Assembly: GCF_000153705.1 (NCBI RefSeq)
Contig: NZ_DS022272.1
Location: 124,001-188,000, forward strand
Origin: Fulvimarina pelagi HTCC2506
GTDB taxonomy: Bacteria > Pseudomonadota > Alphaproteobacteria > Rhizobiales > Rhizobiaceae
DNA: 64,000 nucleotides
Reading direction: 5' to 3'
Shown here: in pieces, positions 36,140 to 45,321 of the stretch
How positions within the stretch are numbered: position 1 is the stretch's first letter
Layout: every line of letters begins with the position of its first letter
Program-made: the position numbers and the translations under genes
Notes under the pieces: model-generated
Told to the model about the DNA's origin: nothing
Databases searched by the model: none
The model's input: the letters and a program-made list of their open reading frames with translations, nothing else

Positions 36140-36642
36140 TGCGCGGCCTCCTTCCGAGCCGCCAGCCTCTGCTGGAGGATACTCTGTCCCTCGCCGAATC
36201 CCGTCTGGTAGTGGACCGTCATGGAGTCCTTCATCTCCAGCCACTGCTGCACCGGCTGGCGGTTTGCCATCGTGTCCGGCAGGTCGACCTCGTCGAAACC
36301 GCATGCGAGCGCATCGGCAAACTGATCAGCGATCAGCGGGCCGCTGGCACGGAGCGTGCCCTCAAAGCCCTCGCGGCGCAGACGCTTGGCGAGCGAAAAA
36401 CCACGGCCGTCGGCGAAGGCCGGAAAGGTGACGGCGATGAGGTCGACCGAAGAAAAATGCTGCGCGATCTCGTCGACCGGCGCATCGTTGGGCACCAGAA
36501 GCCCGTAGGGTATTGCCGGTACTTCGATTTCACTCGCGAGCGCCAGTGGAACGAGGGGTTTGGAGGCGGATTTCGCCTCATCCGCCGTTTCAACGATAGT
36601 ATAGGCGTTCGGGCGTTCGCCTTCGGCGGAAATGATCGTCAT
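36136..36642 (-). CDS. DUF934 family protein of the sulfite reductase operon
   Basis: 168 residues of the DUF934 family, found next to cysI and cysH in many proteobacteria. The core AVTFPAFADGRGFSLAKRLRR and the end ALACGFDEVDLPD are visible. It is annotated in some genomes as an oxidoreductase-like accessory, but no enzymatic activity has been shown to my knowledge. It overlaps both neighbours, so its expression is tied to cysI and cysH. Confidence 0.88.
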   Translation of the reverse strand: MTIISAEGERPNAYTIVETADEAKSASKPLVPLALASEIEVPAIPYGLLVPNDAPVDEIAQHFSSVDLIAVTFPAFADGRGFSLAKRLRREGFEGTLRASGPLIADQFADALACGFDEVDLPDTMANRQPVQQWLEMKDSMTVHYQTGFGEGQSILQQRLAARKEAAQ

Positions 36643-38330
36643 TATTCCGCGGCCTCCAGGGCCTTCGAACGTTCCTCGACGAAGCTCGCGAAGCGGGTCT
36701 TGAACGGATCGGCCCCGACGCGGCGCACGGTCTCGATGAAGCTTTCTGAGCCCTGTTTCTCGCCGAGATAGGTCTCGACAATAGCTTCGATCGCGCCGGG
36801 CACGTCCTCGCCGTCGATGCCGGGACCGAGTCGCTCGCCGAGGCTTGCATGCTCGGTCGCATCACCGCCGATGGTAATCTGGTAGTTCTCGCGGCCGCCC
36901 TTTTCGAGCCCGAGAATGCCGATCGCGCCCACGTGGTGGTGGCCGCAGGCATTGATGCAACCGGAAATCTTGATCGGCAGTTCGCCGATCTCCTTCTGGC
37001 GGGCATCGTCCGCGAAGGTCTTGGCGATTTCCTGCGCGATCGGAATCGATTTCGCAGTTGCGAGCGCGCAGTAATCGAGGCCCGGGCAGGCGATAATGTC
37101 GGTGACGAGGCCGGCATTTGCTGTCGCCAGCCCATGGGCCTTGAGCTCCGTGTAGAGCGCCGGCACATCGTCCTTTTTCACATATGGAAGCACTAGATTC
37201 TGGCTGTGCGTGACGCGCAACTCGCCGAGGGAGTACTTCTCCGCGATGTCCGCAAAGGCGTCCATCTGGTCGGCGCTCATATCGCCCGGCACGCCGCCGA
37301 CCGGCTTCAGCGAGACCGTGAATGCAATGTAGCCCGGCTGCTTGTGCGCAAAGCCGTTCTGCTCGACGAAGCGGTCGAGACCGGCATCCTCGCGTCGCGC
37401 GCTGTCGAGCGTAACGGACTCGGCCGGCAAATCCTCGTAATCGGGCGCCGCGAAATAAGCAGCAATCCGCTCAATCTCTTCCTGCGGCGCGTTGATCGTC
37501 GGGCCGTCGAGCTTGGCGTATTCGTCTTCGACGCGGCGGGTAAACTCTTCCGCACCGGTCTCGTGGACGAGGATCTTCACTCGCGCCTTGAACTTGTTGT
37601 CGCGCCGGCCTTCGGCATTGTAGACGCGCATGATCGCCTCGACATAGGCGAGCAGCTCGTCCTTGGGCAGAAATTCGCGGATTACCTTGCCGATCATCGG
37701 CGTGCGACCAAGGCCACCGCCAACGGAAATCTCGTAGCCTGGCTCGCCGGCTTCGTTCCGCTTCAGCTTGAGGCCGATATCGTGGACCTTGATCGCCGCG
37801 CGGTCATGCTCGGCACCGGTGACGGCGATCTTGAACTTCCGCGGCAACCAGACGAATTCGGGATGCTGGCTCGACCACTGGCGAAGGAGTTCGGCCGTCG
37901 GGCGCGGGTCTTCCGACTCGTCCGCCGCGACGCCGGAGAACTGATCGGCCGTCGTGTTGCGAATGCAATTGCCGGAGGTCTGGATCGCGTGCATCTCGAC
38001 GTCCGCCAGGAGGTCGAGGATCGCAGGAATGTCCTTCAGCTTCGGCCAGTTGAACTGCAGGTTCTGGCGCGTCGTGAAGTGGCCGTAGCCCTTGTCGTAT
38101 TCCCGCGCGATCTTCGCGAGCTGCCGAAGCTGACGACCGCTCATCGTGCCGTAGGGCACGGCGATGCGCAGCATGTAGGCGTGCAGCTGAAGATAGAGCC
38201 CATTCTTGAGGCGCAGCGGCTTGAACTCGTCTTCGGACAGCGAGCCATCGAGGCGCCGCGCGATCTGGGTGCGGAACTGGTCCACCCGTTCGCGCACAAA
38301 GCGCTCGTCGAATTCGTCGTAGCGGTACAT
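36642..38330 (-). CDS. cysI: Ferredoxin-dependent sulfite/nitrite reductase family (CysI)
   Basis: 562-residue siroheme and 4Fe-4S enzyme reducing sulfite to sulfide. The cluster ligands occur as CPGLDYC and SGCINACGHHHVG near residues 420-470. The two ferredoxin-like halves and GHFTTRQNLQFNW are present. The operon context (cysH, cysD, cysN, DUF934, DUF2849) shows sulfite rather than nitrite as substrate. No flavoprotein cysJ is nearby, so the electron donor is probably ferredoxin or a remote reductase. Confidence 0.93.
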   Translation of the reverse strand: MYRYDEFDERFVRERVDQFRTQIARRLDGSLSEDEFKPLRLKNGLYLQLHAYMLRIAVPYGTMSGRQLRQLAKIAREYDKGYGHFTTRQNLQFNWPKLKDIPAILDLLADVEMHAIQTSGNCIRNTTADQFSGVAADESEDPRPTAELLRQWSSQHPEFVWLPRKFKIAVTGAEHDRAAIKVHDIGLKLKRNEAGEPGYEISVGGGLGRTPMIGKVIREFLPKDELLAYVEAIMRVYNAEGRRDNKFKARVKILVHETGAEEFTRRVEDEYAKLDGPTINAPQEEIERIAAYFAAPDYEDLPAESVTLDSARREDAGLDRFVEQNGFAHKQPGYIAFTVSLKPVGGVPGDMSADQMDAFADIAEKYSLGELRVTHSQNLVLPYVKKDDVPALYTELKAHGLATANAGLVTDIIACPGLDYCALATAKSIPIAQEIAKTFADDARQKEIGELPIKISGCINACGHHHVGAIGILGLEKGGRENYQITIGGDATEHASLGERLGPGIDGEDVPGAIEAIVETYLGEKQGSESFIETVRRVGADPFKTRFASFVEERSKALEAAE

Positions 38331-38358
38331 GTCGAAACCTATTTGCGTTCGAAGCGGG

Positions 38359-38709
38359 TCAGGCGATCGGGCCGAAATCGGCCTGCTTGCCCATGTCGAG
38401 GTGAACGGACGGGCCCTTCTGGCGCATCACATCCCTGAAATGTCTGGCGACGGGATGACCGTCTTCCGTGAGTTCGACCGGAACCAGATAGGGATCGACC
38501 ACGGCATTCGCCGCCGCAGCGCCCTTGCCCTCGGCTTCCATGGCGTCGGCGGTTTCCTGATCGTAGGCGATGCGCGCCTCGCGGGAGTCGCGCGTCCATC
38601 CGTCCTTAAACAGAAAGACCGTATCGCCTTCGAGAAGGTCGCTCGCCATCAGGATGGCCGGCAGCTTGTCGCCCTTCACCTTCGATCCGGCGCGGTGGTC
38701 CTTCGCCAT
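38359..38709 (-). CDS. DUF2849 family protein, first gene of the cys operon
   Basis: 116 residues. DUF2849 proteins are short and regularly precede cysI in Rhizobiales. The central GDTVFLFKDGWTRDSREARIA and the HFRDVMRQKGPSVHLD end match the family. A gap of 28 bases separates it from cysI. The upstream 186 bases (38710-38895) should hold the operon promoter; I could not assign boxes. Confidence 0.85.
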   Translation of the reverse strand: MAKDHRAGSKVKGDKLPAILMASDLLEGDTVFLFKDGWTRDSREARIAYDQETADAMEAEGKGAAAANAVVDPYLVPVELTEDGHPVARHFRDVMRQKGPSVHLDMGKQADFGPIA

Positions 38710-38895
38710 GGATCAGCTCCCATCGTCTTGAGGCGGCCAGCGCGGAGCGTGGCCGATTAATCAACTCGACGGGAAGGTAGGGCTTTCGGCCCGCCCTTGC
38801 GCCGTCAGCGATTGCAAGCACATGGCAATGAGGGAAACATTATTCTCCGCTCGAAGGTTCGGGACGGCAGAATCATTCCAAAGAACCAGGAAAGT

Positions 38896-40902
38896 CTATT
38901 CGGCGAAGGGCTTGCCCGGTCCGGCGATCGCCGGCGGACTGTCCTCCAAGGTCAGCAGCGGCGCCGGCAGCTCGAAGCTGATCGCGTCGAATTCCGGGAC
39001 AATGCGCCTTAGGCATTCGACGGCGCGCCCTGTCTCGCCGGCTTCGATCGCCGCCTCGACCGTCTTCAGATTTCGGGAAAGGAGCTGGACGTCTAGAACC
39101 CGCGAACGCGCGAACATCAGGCCCTCGCGGCCCGTCTCCTCGCGCGCCTCCTCGGTGGAGAAGAGTTCCTCGTAGAGCTTCTCGCCCTTGCGCAGGCCGG
39201 TGAACTCGATGGCGATGTCGATATGCGGGCGCAGGCCGGCAAGCTGGATGAGGCGTTCGGCGAGCTCGGCGATCCGGATCGGCTTGCCCATGTCGAGAAC
39301 GTAAATGAGTCCCTTTGACCCCGCATTGTTCATGCCGTGACCGGCTGCATGCAGGATCAACCGCGTCGCTTCCGGAATCGTCATGAAGAAGCGCACGATG
39401 TTCGGATCGGTGACGGTCAGCGGGCCACCGCGCGCGAGCTGGGTCTGAAACAGCGGAATGACGGAGCCTGTGGAGCCCAGCACGTTGCCGAAGCGCACGG
39501 TCATGAAGCGCGTCCGGTCCTGGCTGAGATCGAGCGACTGGCAATAGGCCTCGGCCGCACGCTTGGATGCGCCCATAACGTTGGTCGGATTCACCGCCTT
39601 GTCGGTCGAGACCATGACGAAGGCGCGGGAGCCGTAGGCGAGTGCGGCATCGGCAACGTTGCGGGTCCCGAGGAGGTTGGTCTCGATCCCCTCGATCGGA
39701 TTTTCCTCAACGATAGGCACGTGCTTCATAGCCGCAGCATGGAACACGACCTCTGGTTCGAGTTCGGCGAACAGCCGGTCGATCCGGTCCTTGCGCCGCA
39801 CGTCGATCGTGCGAGCGACGACGGCGATGTCCGGGAAGTCAGCGGCCAGCTGCCGCTCGATCGCCCAGAGGTTGAACTCGCTGTTCTCGACGAGGATGAG
39901 CAGCGAAGGCTTGAATCCGGCGATCTGGCGGACGAGCTCTGAGCCGATCGAGCCGCCCGCACCGGTAACCGCGACCTTGGTGCCGACGAGAAGATCGCCG
40001 GTTTCGTCGAGATCGAGGTCGACCACCTTGCGTGTCAGGAGGTCCTCGAGAGAGATCGGTTGCGGCTCGATCGGGGCGTTCTCGTCGACGATGCCGGCGC
40101 GGTTGATGTCGGGAAGCCGCTTGACGGTGATCTTGTGCGGCGCCGCCTGTGCGACGAGATCCGAAAGCGCCTGGGCCGGCAGGTCCGGATCGGCGATGAC
40201 GAGTTCGCTGATCGGGTTCTGCCGCGCGGCTTGACGACGCGCGATGATCGTCGGCAGGTCAGCCAAGCGCCCGAGTACATGAACGCCGTGCATCTGGCGC
40301 TTTCTGTTCTTCGGGCGCTCGTCGAGAATGCCGACGATGCGCTGGCCTTCACCCGAGCGCCGCGCATTGCGCACGAATAGATCGGCGCTGTCGGTGAAAC
40401 CGTAGACGAGAACGGAATTGCCGCGCTTCACCTGCGGATCGTCCATCCGCGACCGGCGTCCGCCCTCCTTCATCAGCCGATAAAGGAGGCGAGGGCCGCC
40501 GAGGCCGATGATCAAGACGAACCAGGTGGTGACGAGGGCGGTGCGCGGCAGGTAGTCGCCGCGAAAGGTGAAGAAGCTGATGCCGAGAAAGATGAAGACG
40601 ACCGCCGTCACCGCCTTCACGATCGAAACAACGTCGAGCAGCGAGGCATAGCGCCACGCTCCGCTGTTCAGCCGGAAGAACGGGAAAACGAGGATGCAGA
40701 TCGCCGTGAAGATGCCGATCAGCACCCAGATCTGCCAGAGGGTCAGCATCGGCGCGAGGCCCCAGGACAGAGCCATTGCTGCGGTGATCGCGAGAAAGCT
40801 GACGAGCGCGTCGTGGACAAAGCCGAGCCGGCGCAGCGAGGTGCGTGGCAGACGCGGCAGTCTCAGTCCGGCAAGAATCTTCTTCGCGAACGACCGCGCC
40901 AT
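38896..40902 (-). CDS. CapD/FlaA1-type nucleoside-diphosphate sugar epimerase/dehydratase
   Basis: 668-residue inner-membrane enzyme of polysaccharide biosynthesis. Four to five hydrophobic helices occupy about residues 30-140, followed by a first Rossmann region (LVYGFTDSADLF) and the catalytic SDR domain (AVTGAGGSIGSELVRQI). This domain carries YGSRAFVMVSTDKAVNPTNVMGASKR, with the STDKA and MGASKR segments of UDP-GlcNAc 4,6-dehydratases. The ATG at 40902 is preferred. It stands alone between the cys operon and edd, so its pathway (capsule, LPS or glycoprotein) cannot be read from context. Confidence 0.88.
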   Translation of the reverse strand: MARSFAKKILAGLRLPRLPRTSLRRLGFVHDALVSFLAITAAMALSWGLAPMLTLWQIWVLIGIFTAICILVFPFFRLNSGAWRYASLLDVVSIVKAVTAVVFIFLGISFFTFRGDYLPRTALVTTWFVLIIGLGGPRLLYRLMKEGGRRSRMDDPQVKRGNSVLVYGFTDSADLFVRNARRSGEGQRIVGILDERPKNRKRQMHGVHVLGRLADLPTIIARRQAARQNPISELVIADPDLPAQALSDLVAQAAPHKITVKRLPDINRAGIVDENAPIEPQPISLEDLLTRKVVDLDLDETGDLLVGTKVAVTGAGGSIGSELVRQIAGFKPSLLILVENSEFNLWAIERQLAADFPDIAVVARTIDVRRKDRIDRLFAELEPEVVFHAAAMKHVPIVEENPIEGIETNLLGTRNVADAALAYGSRAFVMVSTDKAVNPTNVMGASKRAAEAYCQSLDLSQDRTRFMTVRFGNVLGSTGSVIPLFQTQLARGGPLTVTDPNIVRFFMTIPEATRLILHAAGHGMNNAGSKGLIYVLDMGKPIRIAELAERLIQLAGLRPHIDIAIEFTGLRKGEKLYEELFSTEEAREETGREGLMFARSRVLDVQLLSRNLKTVEAAIEAGETGRAVECLRRIVPEFDAISFELPAPLLTLEDSPPAIAGPGKPFAE

Positions 40903-40970
40903 CAACGTCCTCTATCCAGCATCTTCACGTCGGTTTGAATACCGGAGAGAAAACCCCCGATCAAATCGTA

Positions 40971-42794
40971 TCAGGCCGCGAAGACCCCCGCGCCCTCGTC
41001 GGCCGCACCAACCATCGCGCGGAAGGGAGCGAACAGTTCGCGGCCAATACCATGTTCGTAGGCCGACAGGTCCATGGTGAACGCCTCGCGTGCCTCGAAT
41101 TCGGCGGAGTCGACCTGGACCGAAAGCGTTCCGGCTTCAGTGTCGAGCTTCACGACGTCGCCTTCTTTCAGTTTGGCGATCGGGCCGCCGGCCTTGGCTT
41201 CGGGCGTCACGTGGATCGCCGCCGGCACTTTGCCGGATGCACCCGACATGCGCCCGTCGGTGACCAACGCGACCTTGTGCCCGCGATCCTGGAGTATGCC
41301 AAGAAGGGGCGTCAGCTTGTGAAGTTCAGGCATGCCGTTTGACTTCGGACCCTGGAAGCGCACGACGCATATAACGTCGCGGTCGAGCTCGCCGCTGTCG
41401 AAGGCCGCCTTCACCTCGTTCTGGTCGTTGAAGATGCGCACGGGAGCCTCGACCGTGCGGTGCTCGGGCTTCACGGCAGAAATCTTGATGACGCCCTTGC
41501 CAAGATTGCCCGTCAACATTTTCAGACCGCCATTCGACGAAAACGGATTGTCCGCGGTCGTCAGCACTTTCGGATCGCCGCTTATCTTCGGAGCCGGATC
41601 GCGGACCACGCTTTGGCCGTCCTCTGCGAGCTTGGCCTCGATTGAATAGGCGTCGAGGCCCGTTCCCCATGCGGTCTTGACGTCATCGTGCAGCAGCCCG
41701 CGCGAGAGCAATTCGCGGATCAGGAAGCCCATGCCGCCGGCCGCGTGGAAATGGTTCACGTCGGCGAGCCCGTTCGGATAAACGCGGGCGAGCAGCGGCG
41801 TGATGTCCGAAAGATCGGAGATGTCGGACCAGGTGAGCTTGATCCCTGCCGCGCGCGCGATCGCGATGAGATGCAGGGTGTGATTGGTCGAACCGCCCGT
41901 CGCGTGAAGGCCGACGACGCCGTTCACCACGGCCCGTTCGTCGACCACCATGCCGGCCGGCGTGTACTCGTTGCCGAGCGCTGTGATGGCGAGCGCTCGT
42001 TTCGTCGCTTCCCTGGTCAACGCATCACGCAGGGGCGTATTCGGATTGATGAAGGACGAGCCTGGCGTGTGGAGGCCCATGATCTCCATCAGCATCTGGT
42101 TCGAATTCGCCGTGCCGTAGAAGGTGCAGGTGCCCGGACCGTGATAGGAGGCCGACTCTGCCTTCAGAAGCTCGTCGCGACCGACCTTGCCTTCTGCATA
42201 GAGTTGGCGGATGCGGCTCTTCTCGTCGTTCGGAAGCCCTGAGGTCATCGGTCCGGCCGGAACGAAGATCGCCGGCAAATGGCCGAAAGTGAGAGAGGCG
42301 ATGGCGAGCCCCGGCACGATCTTGTCGCAGACACCAAGAAAGACGGCGGCGTCGAACATGTCGTGGGAGAGGCCGACGGCAGCGGCCATGGCGATGACGT
42401 CGCGCGAAAAGAGCGAAAGCTCCATACCCGCCTGGCCCTGCGTGACGCCGTCGCACATCGCAGGAACGCCGCCTGCCACCTGGGCCGTCGCCCCCACTTC
42501 GCGCGCCGCCTCGCGGATGATCTCCGGGAAGCGCTCGAAGGGCTGGTGGGCGGAGAGCATGTCGTTATAGGCGGTGATGATGCCGAGATTGGCCGTCACG
42601 TCGCCCATAAGCCGTTCCTTGTCGGTCGGGCCGCAGGCGGCAAAACCGTGGGCAAGGTTGCCGCACGTGAGCGTCGAACGCTTCGGCCCCTCGGCACCCT
42701 TCGCCTGGATGCGGGCGACATAGGGCTCGCGCGTTGCCTTTGAGCGTTCGCGGATGCGGTCGGTGATCTCTTCGATGCGACGGTCGGCGGTCAT
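40971..42794 (-). CDS. edd: 6-Phosphogluconate dehydratase
   Basis: 607 residues, normal for Edd; converts 6-phosphogluconate to KDPG in the Entner-Doudoroff pathway. The IlvD/Edd family signatures are visible: [11 protein letters not shown] and [18 protein letters not shown], with [21 protein letters not shown] near the end, and cluster cysteines in LTCGNLAHG. It is the last gene of the zwf-pgl-edd set. eda is not in the window. Confidence 0.95.
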   Translation of the reverse strand: MTADRRIEEITDRIRERSKATREPYVARIQAKGAEGPKRSTLTCGNLAHGFAACGPTDKERLMGDVTANLGIITAYNDMLSAHQPFERFPEIIREAAREVGATAQVAGGVPAMCDGVTQGQAGMELSLFSRDVIAMAAAVGLSHDMFDAAVFLGVCDKIVPGLAIASLTFGHLPAIFVPAGPMTSGLPNDEKSRIRQLYAEGKVGRDELLKAESASYHGPGTCTFYGTANSNQMLMEIMGLHTPGSSFINPNTPLRDALTREATKRALAITALGNEYTPAGMVVDERAVVNGVVGLHATGGSTNHTLHLIAIARAAGIKLTWSDISDLSDITPLLARVYPNGLADVNHFHAAGGMGFLIRELLSRGLLHDDVKTAWGTGLDAYSIEAKLAEDGQSVVRDPAPKISGDPKVLTTADNPFSSNGGLKMLTGNLGKGVIKISAVKPEHRTVEAPVRIFNDQNEVKAAFDSGELDRDVICVVRFQGPKSNGMPELHKLTPLLGILQDRGHKVALVTDGRMSGASGKVPAAIHVTPEAKAGGPIAKLKEGDVVKLDTEAGTLSVQVDSAEFEAREAFTMDLSAYEHGIGRELFAPFRAMVGAADEGAGVFAA

Positions 42795-42902
42795 GCTCTC
42801 TTCCTCTTGGCGCTGGCGCGAAAGGGTTTCGGGCGGAATGCTATCACGAAGGGCGCAACGACGGTTCGGGCCCGAAGCCGCGACCGAACCGGCCCAAAGC
42901 GA

Positions 42903-43607
42903 TCACGGCGCCCAGAACACGTTAAGCGGTTCGGTACGCCGGGCCTTCAGGACGGCGCGAACGGGCATCGCCTCGACATCGTCGCCCTCGATCGCCTCGC
43001 CGTAGATCGCGCGCTTCTCCTCCCCCTCGATATGGAGGGCGAGGAGCCGCGCGTCCACCAACATGGGAAGGGTGAGGGTTATGCGGGGCTCGCCCGCACC
43101 CGGCGCCCTAACGGCGGCGACCTCGTCATGGCCGTCTGGATGCAGCACGGCATCGAGATTGTCTGCACCAGGAAAGAAGGAGGCGGTGTGGCCGTCGGTG
43201 CCCATGCCGAGGATCACGGCGTCGAACGGGCGGGCAACGCGGCAATACCGGTGTTTCAGATCGTCCAGCGCCTCTTCCGGCGTCTCATGACCGGTATAGA
43301 ACGGCAGGAGATTGGCTGCGCTCGCCACACCATTCAGCAGGTGACGTCTGACAAGCGCATGATTGGATCGGTCCGAGGTTTCGGGCACCCACCGCTCGTC
43401 GACGAGGGTGATCTCGACATTCTTCCATTCGATTTCGGCCCGCCCCAGATGCTTGAAGAAGAGCTTCGGCGTCGAGCCGCCCGAAACTGCGAGCGTCGCA
43501 GAACCGCGGGTTGCGATTGCACCGGCAAGCACCGCCGCGACACCTGCGGCCAGGGCCTCGGCGAGCGCTTCGCGGGTTTGATACTCGTGGAAAACCGGTT
43601 CGGCCAT
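42903..43607 (-). CDS. pgl: 6-Phosphogluconolactonase
   Basis: 234 residues, DevB/SOL family. The motifs LAVSGGSTPKLFFKHL and VDERWVPETSDRSNH (substrate site) and DAVILGMGTDGHTASFFPGA (catalytic His region) are intact. It hydrolyses the lactone made by Zwf. It lies between zwf and edd with short gaps, in the classic rhizobial order. Confidence 0.95.
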   Translation of the reverse strand: MAEPVFHEYQTREALAEALAAGVAAVLAGAIATRGSATLAVSGGSTPKLFFKHLGRAEIEWKNVEITLVDERWVPETSDRSNHALVRRHLLNGVASAANLLPFYTGHETPEEALDDLKHRYCRVARPFDAVILGMGTDGHTASFFPGADNLDAVLHPDGHDEVAAVRAPGAGEPRITLTLPMLVDARLLALHIEGEEKRAIYGEAIEGDDVEAMPVRAVLKARRTEPLNVFWAP

Positions 43608-43653
43608 CGGGTTCGCTTTCGCGTAAAAGGTGGAAATGAGCGGGACCGCGAGG

Positions 43654-45132
43654 TCAGTCCGGTTCGTGCCAGGTGCGACCGTCGCGCTCGATCAGGGCGA
43701 TCGCGGCGGATGGACCCCATGTACCGGACGTATAGCCCTGCGGCTTCTGGCGCTTTTCCTCCCATGCTTTGAGAATTGGGTCGATCCAGTCCCAGGCGGC
43801 CTCTACCTCGTCGCGCCGCATGAAGAGGGTTTGATTGCCGCGCACGACATCGAGGAGGAGCCGCTCGTAGGCGTCCGGATTGCGAACCTTGAACGACTGG
43901 GCGAAAGTCATATCCAGCGGGATCTGGCGGAGGCGCATGCCGCCGGGACCGGGATCCTTGATCATCAGATACTGCTTCATGCCTTCGTCGGGCTGCAGGC
44001 GCAGAACGAGCTGGTTGTGCGAAACCTCGCCGGTAACGTCCGCGAAGATGTTGTGCGGCGGCTTGCGGAAAGTGATGACGATCTCCGACATCCGGCCGGC
44101 GAGCCGTTTGCCGGTCCTGAGATAGAACGGCACACCTGCCCAGCGCCAGTTGTTGATCTCTGCCTTGATGGCGACGAAGGTCTCGGTCATGCTCTCGGCT
44201 TCCCCGAGATCTTCCAGATAGCTCTTGACCGCGTTACCGCCCGACGCACCCGCCCTGTACTGGCCGCGAACGGTGAGCGTCTCGACATTGCTTGCGTCGA
44301 TCGGGTGGAGCGAGCGCAGAATCTTCAATTTCTCGTCGCGCAGAGCGTCGTCCTTGAAGACCGAAGGCGGCTCGAGGGCGACGAGGCACATCAGCTGGAC
44401 AATGTGGTTCTGCACCATGTCCCGCAGGGCGCCGGCTGTTTCGTAATAGCCAGCCCTGCCCTCAAGACCGACCTCCTCGGCGACCGTGATCTGCACGTGG
44501 TCGATGTGCCCTGCATTCCAGATCGGTTCGTAAAGCGCATTGGCGAAGCGAAGCGCCATCAGGTTCTGTACAGTCTCCTTGCCGAGATAGTGATCGATGC
44601 GGAAGACTTGATCCTCACGAAAGTATCTCGCGATTTCCGAATTCAGCGCCTTGGCGGAATCGAGATCGCGGCCGACCGGCTTTTCGACGACGACGCGGGT
44701 ATGCTCGTCAGCAAGACCGAACTGGGAGACCTTGGCGGCGAAATCGCCGAAGAGATTGGGCGAGACCGCCATGTAGAAGGCGCGGATACGCGAGGAGCCA
44801 TTCTCATCGAGCAAAGCCTTCAGTTCCGGCCAGCCTTCGTCGGAGCGAGCATCCACATGGCAGTAAAAAAGCCGGTTGACGAAGCGCGTGATCGTGTCGT
44901 CGTGAAGATCTTCAGGCTTTACGTGATCGGTGAGCGCGTCACGCGCGAAGTTCCGGTACTCCTCGCTACTGAAGGCGGTACGCGACGCTCCAATGATCCG
45001 CGCCTCGATCGGAATTTGACCGTCGCGGTCGCGGTGGTAGAGGGCCGGGAGAAGCTTGCGGGCCGCAAGGTCGCCGTTACCGCCGAAAACGACGTAATCG
45101 AAAGGATCGACGGGTATGATCTGACTGGACAT
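43654..45132 (-). CDS. zwf: Glucose-6-phosphate 1-dehydrogenase
   Basis: 492 residues. The NADP-binding start VVFGGNGDLAARKLLPALY and the active-site box RIDHYLGKETVQNLMALRFAN are intact. It opens the Entner-Doudoroff and oxidative pentose-phosphate routes. As the first gene of the leftward zwf-pgl-edd operon, its promoter should lie in 45133-45321; no operator was recognised there. Confidence 0.96.
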   Translation of the reverse strand: MSSQIIPVDPFDYVVFGGNGDLAARKLLPALYHRDRDGQIPIEARIIGASRTAFSSEEYRNFARDALTDHVKPEDLHDDTITRFVNRLFYCHVDARSDEGWPELKALLDENGSSRIRAFYMAVSPNLFGDFAAKVSQFGLADEHTRVVVEKPVGRDLDSAKALNSEIARYFREDQVFRIDHYLGKETVQNLMALRFANALYEPIWNAGHIDHVQITVAEEVGLEGRAGYYETAGALRDMVQNHIVQLMCLVALEPPSVFKDDALRDEKLKILRSLHPIDASNVETLTVRGQYRAGASGGNAVKSYLEDLGEAESMTETFVAIKAEINNWRWAGVPFYLRTGKRLAGRMSEIVITFRKPPHNIFADVTGEVSHNQLVLRLQPDEGMKQYLMIKDPGPGGMRLRQIPLDMTFAQSFKVRNPDAYERLLLDVVRGNQTLFMRRDEVEAAWDWIDPILKAWEEKRQKPQGYTSGTWGPSAAIALIERDGRTWHEPD

Positions 45133-45321
45133 GAACGGCTTCTGTGCTGGCGGGTCTGAAACGTCTCAGCCAGCTTTATGATAAATGGGCGCGGAAAAGA
45201 AACCGAGGCGAATGCAAAAAGCTTTACCCCCGGTCTGATGGGCGCAAATCGGCGAATTGATGCGACAGCTCTGTTGAGGTTCGAGCCGCCAACGTTTCGG
45301 GACGCATGAAGTTCGACCCGG

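Noticed and set aside
37206-38438. Long plus-strand ORF opposite cysI
   Set aside because: Shadow of cysI; the minus strand has siroheme and cluster motifs.
43630-45159. Long plus-strand ORF opposite zwf
   Set aside because: Shadow of zwf, no ribosome site, no family motif.
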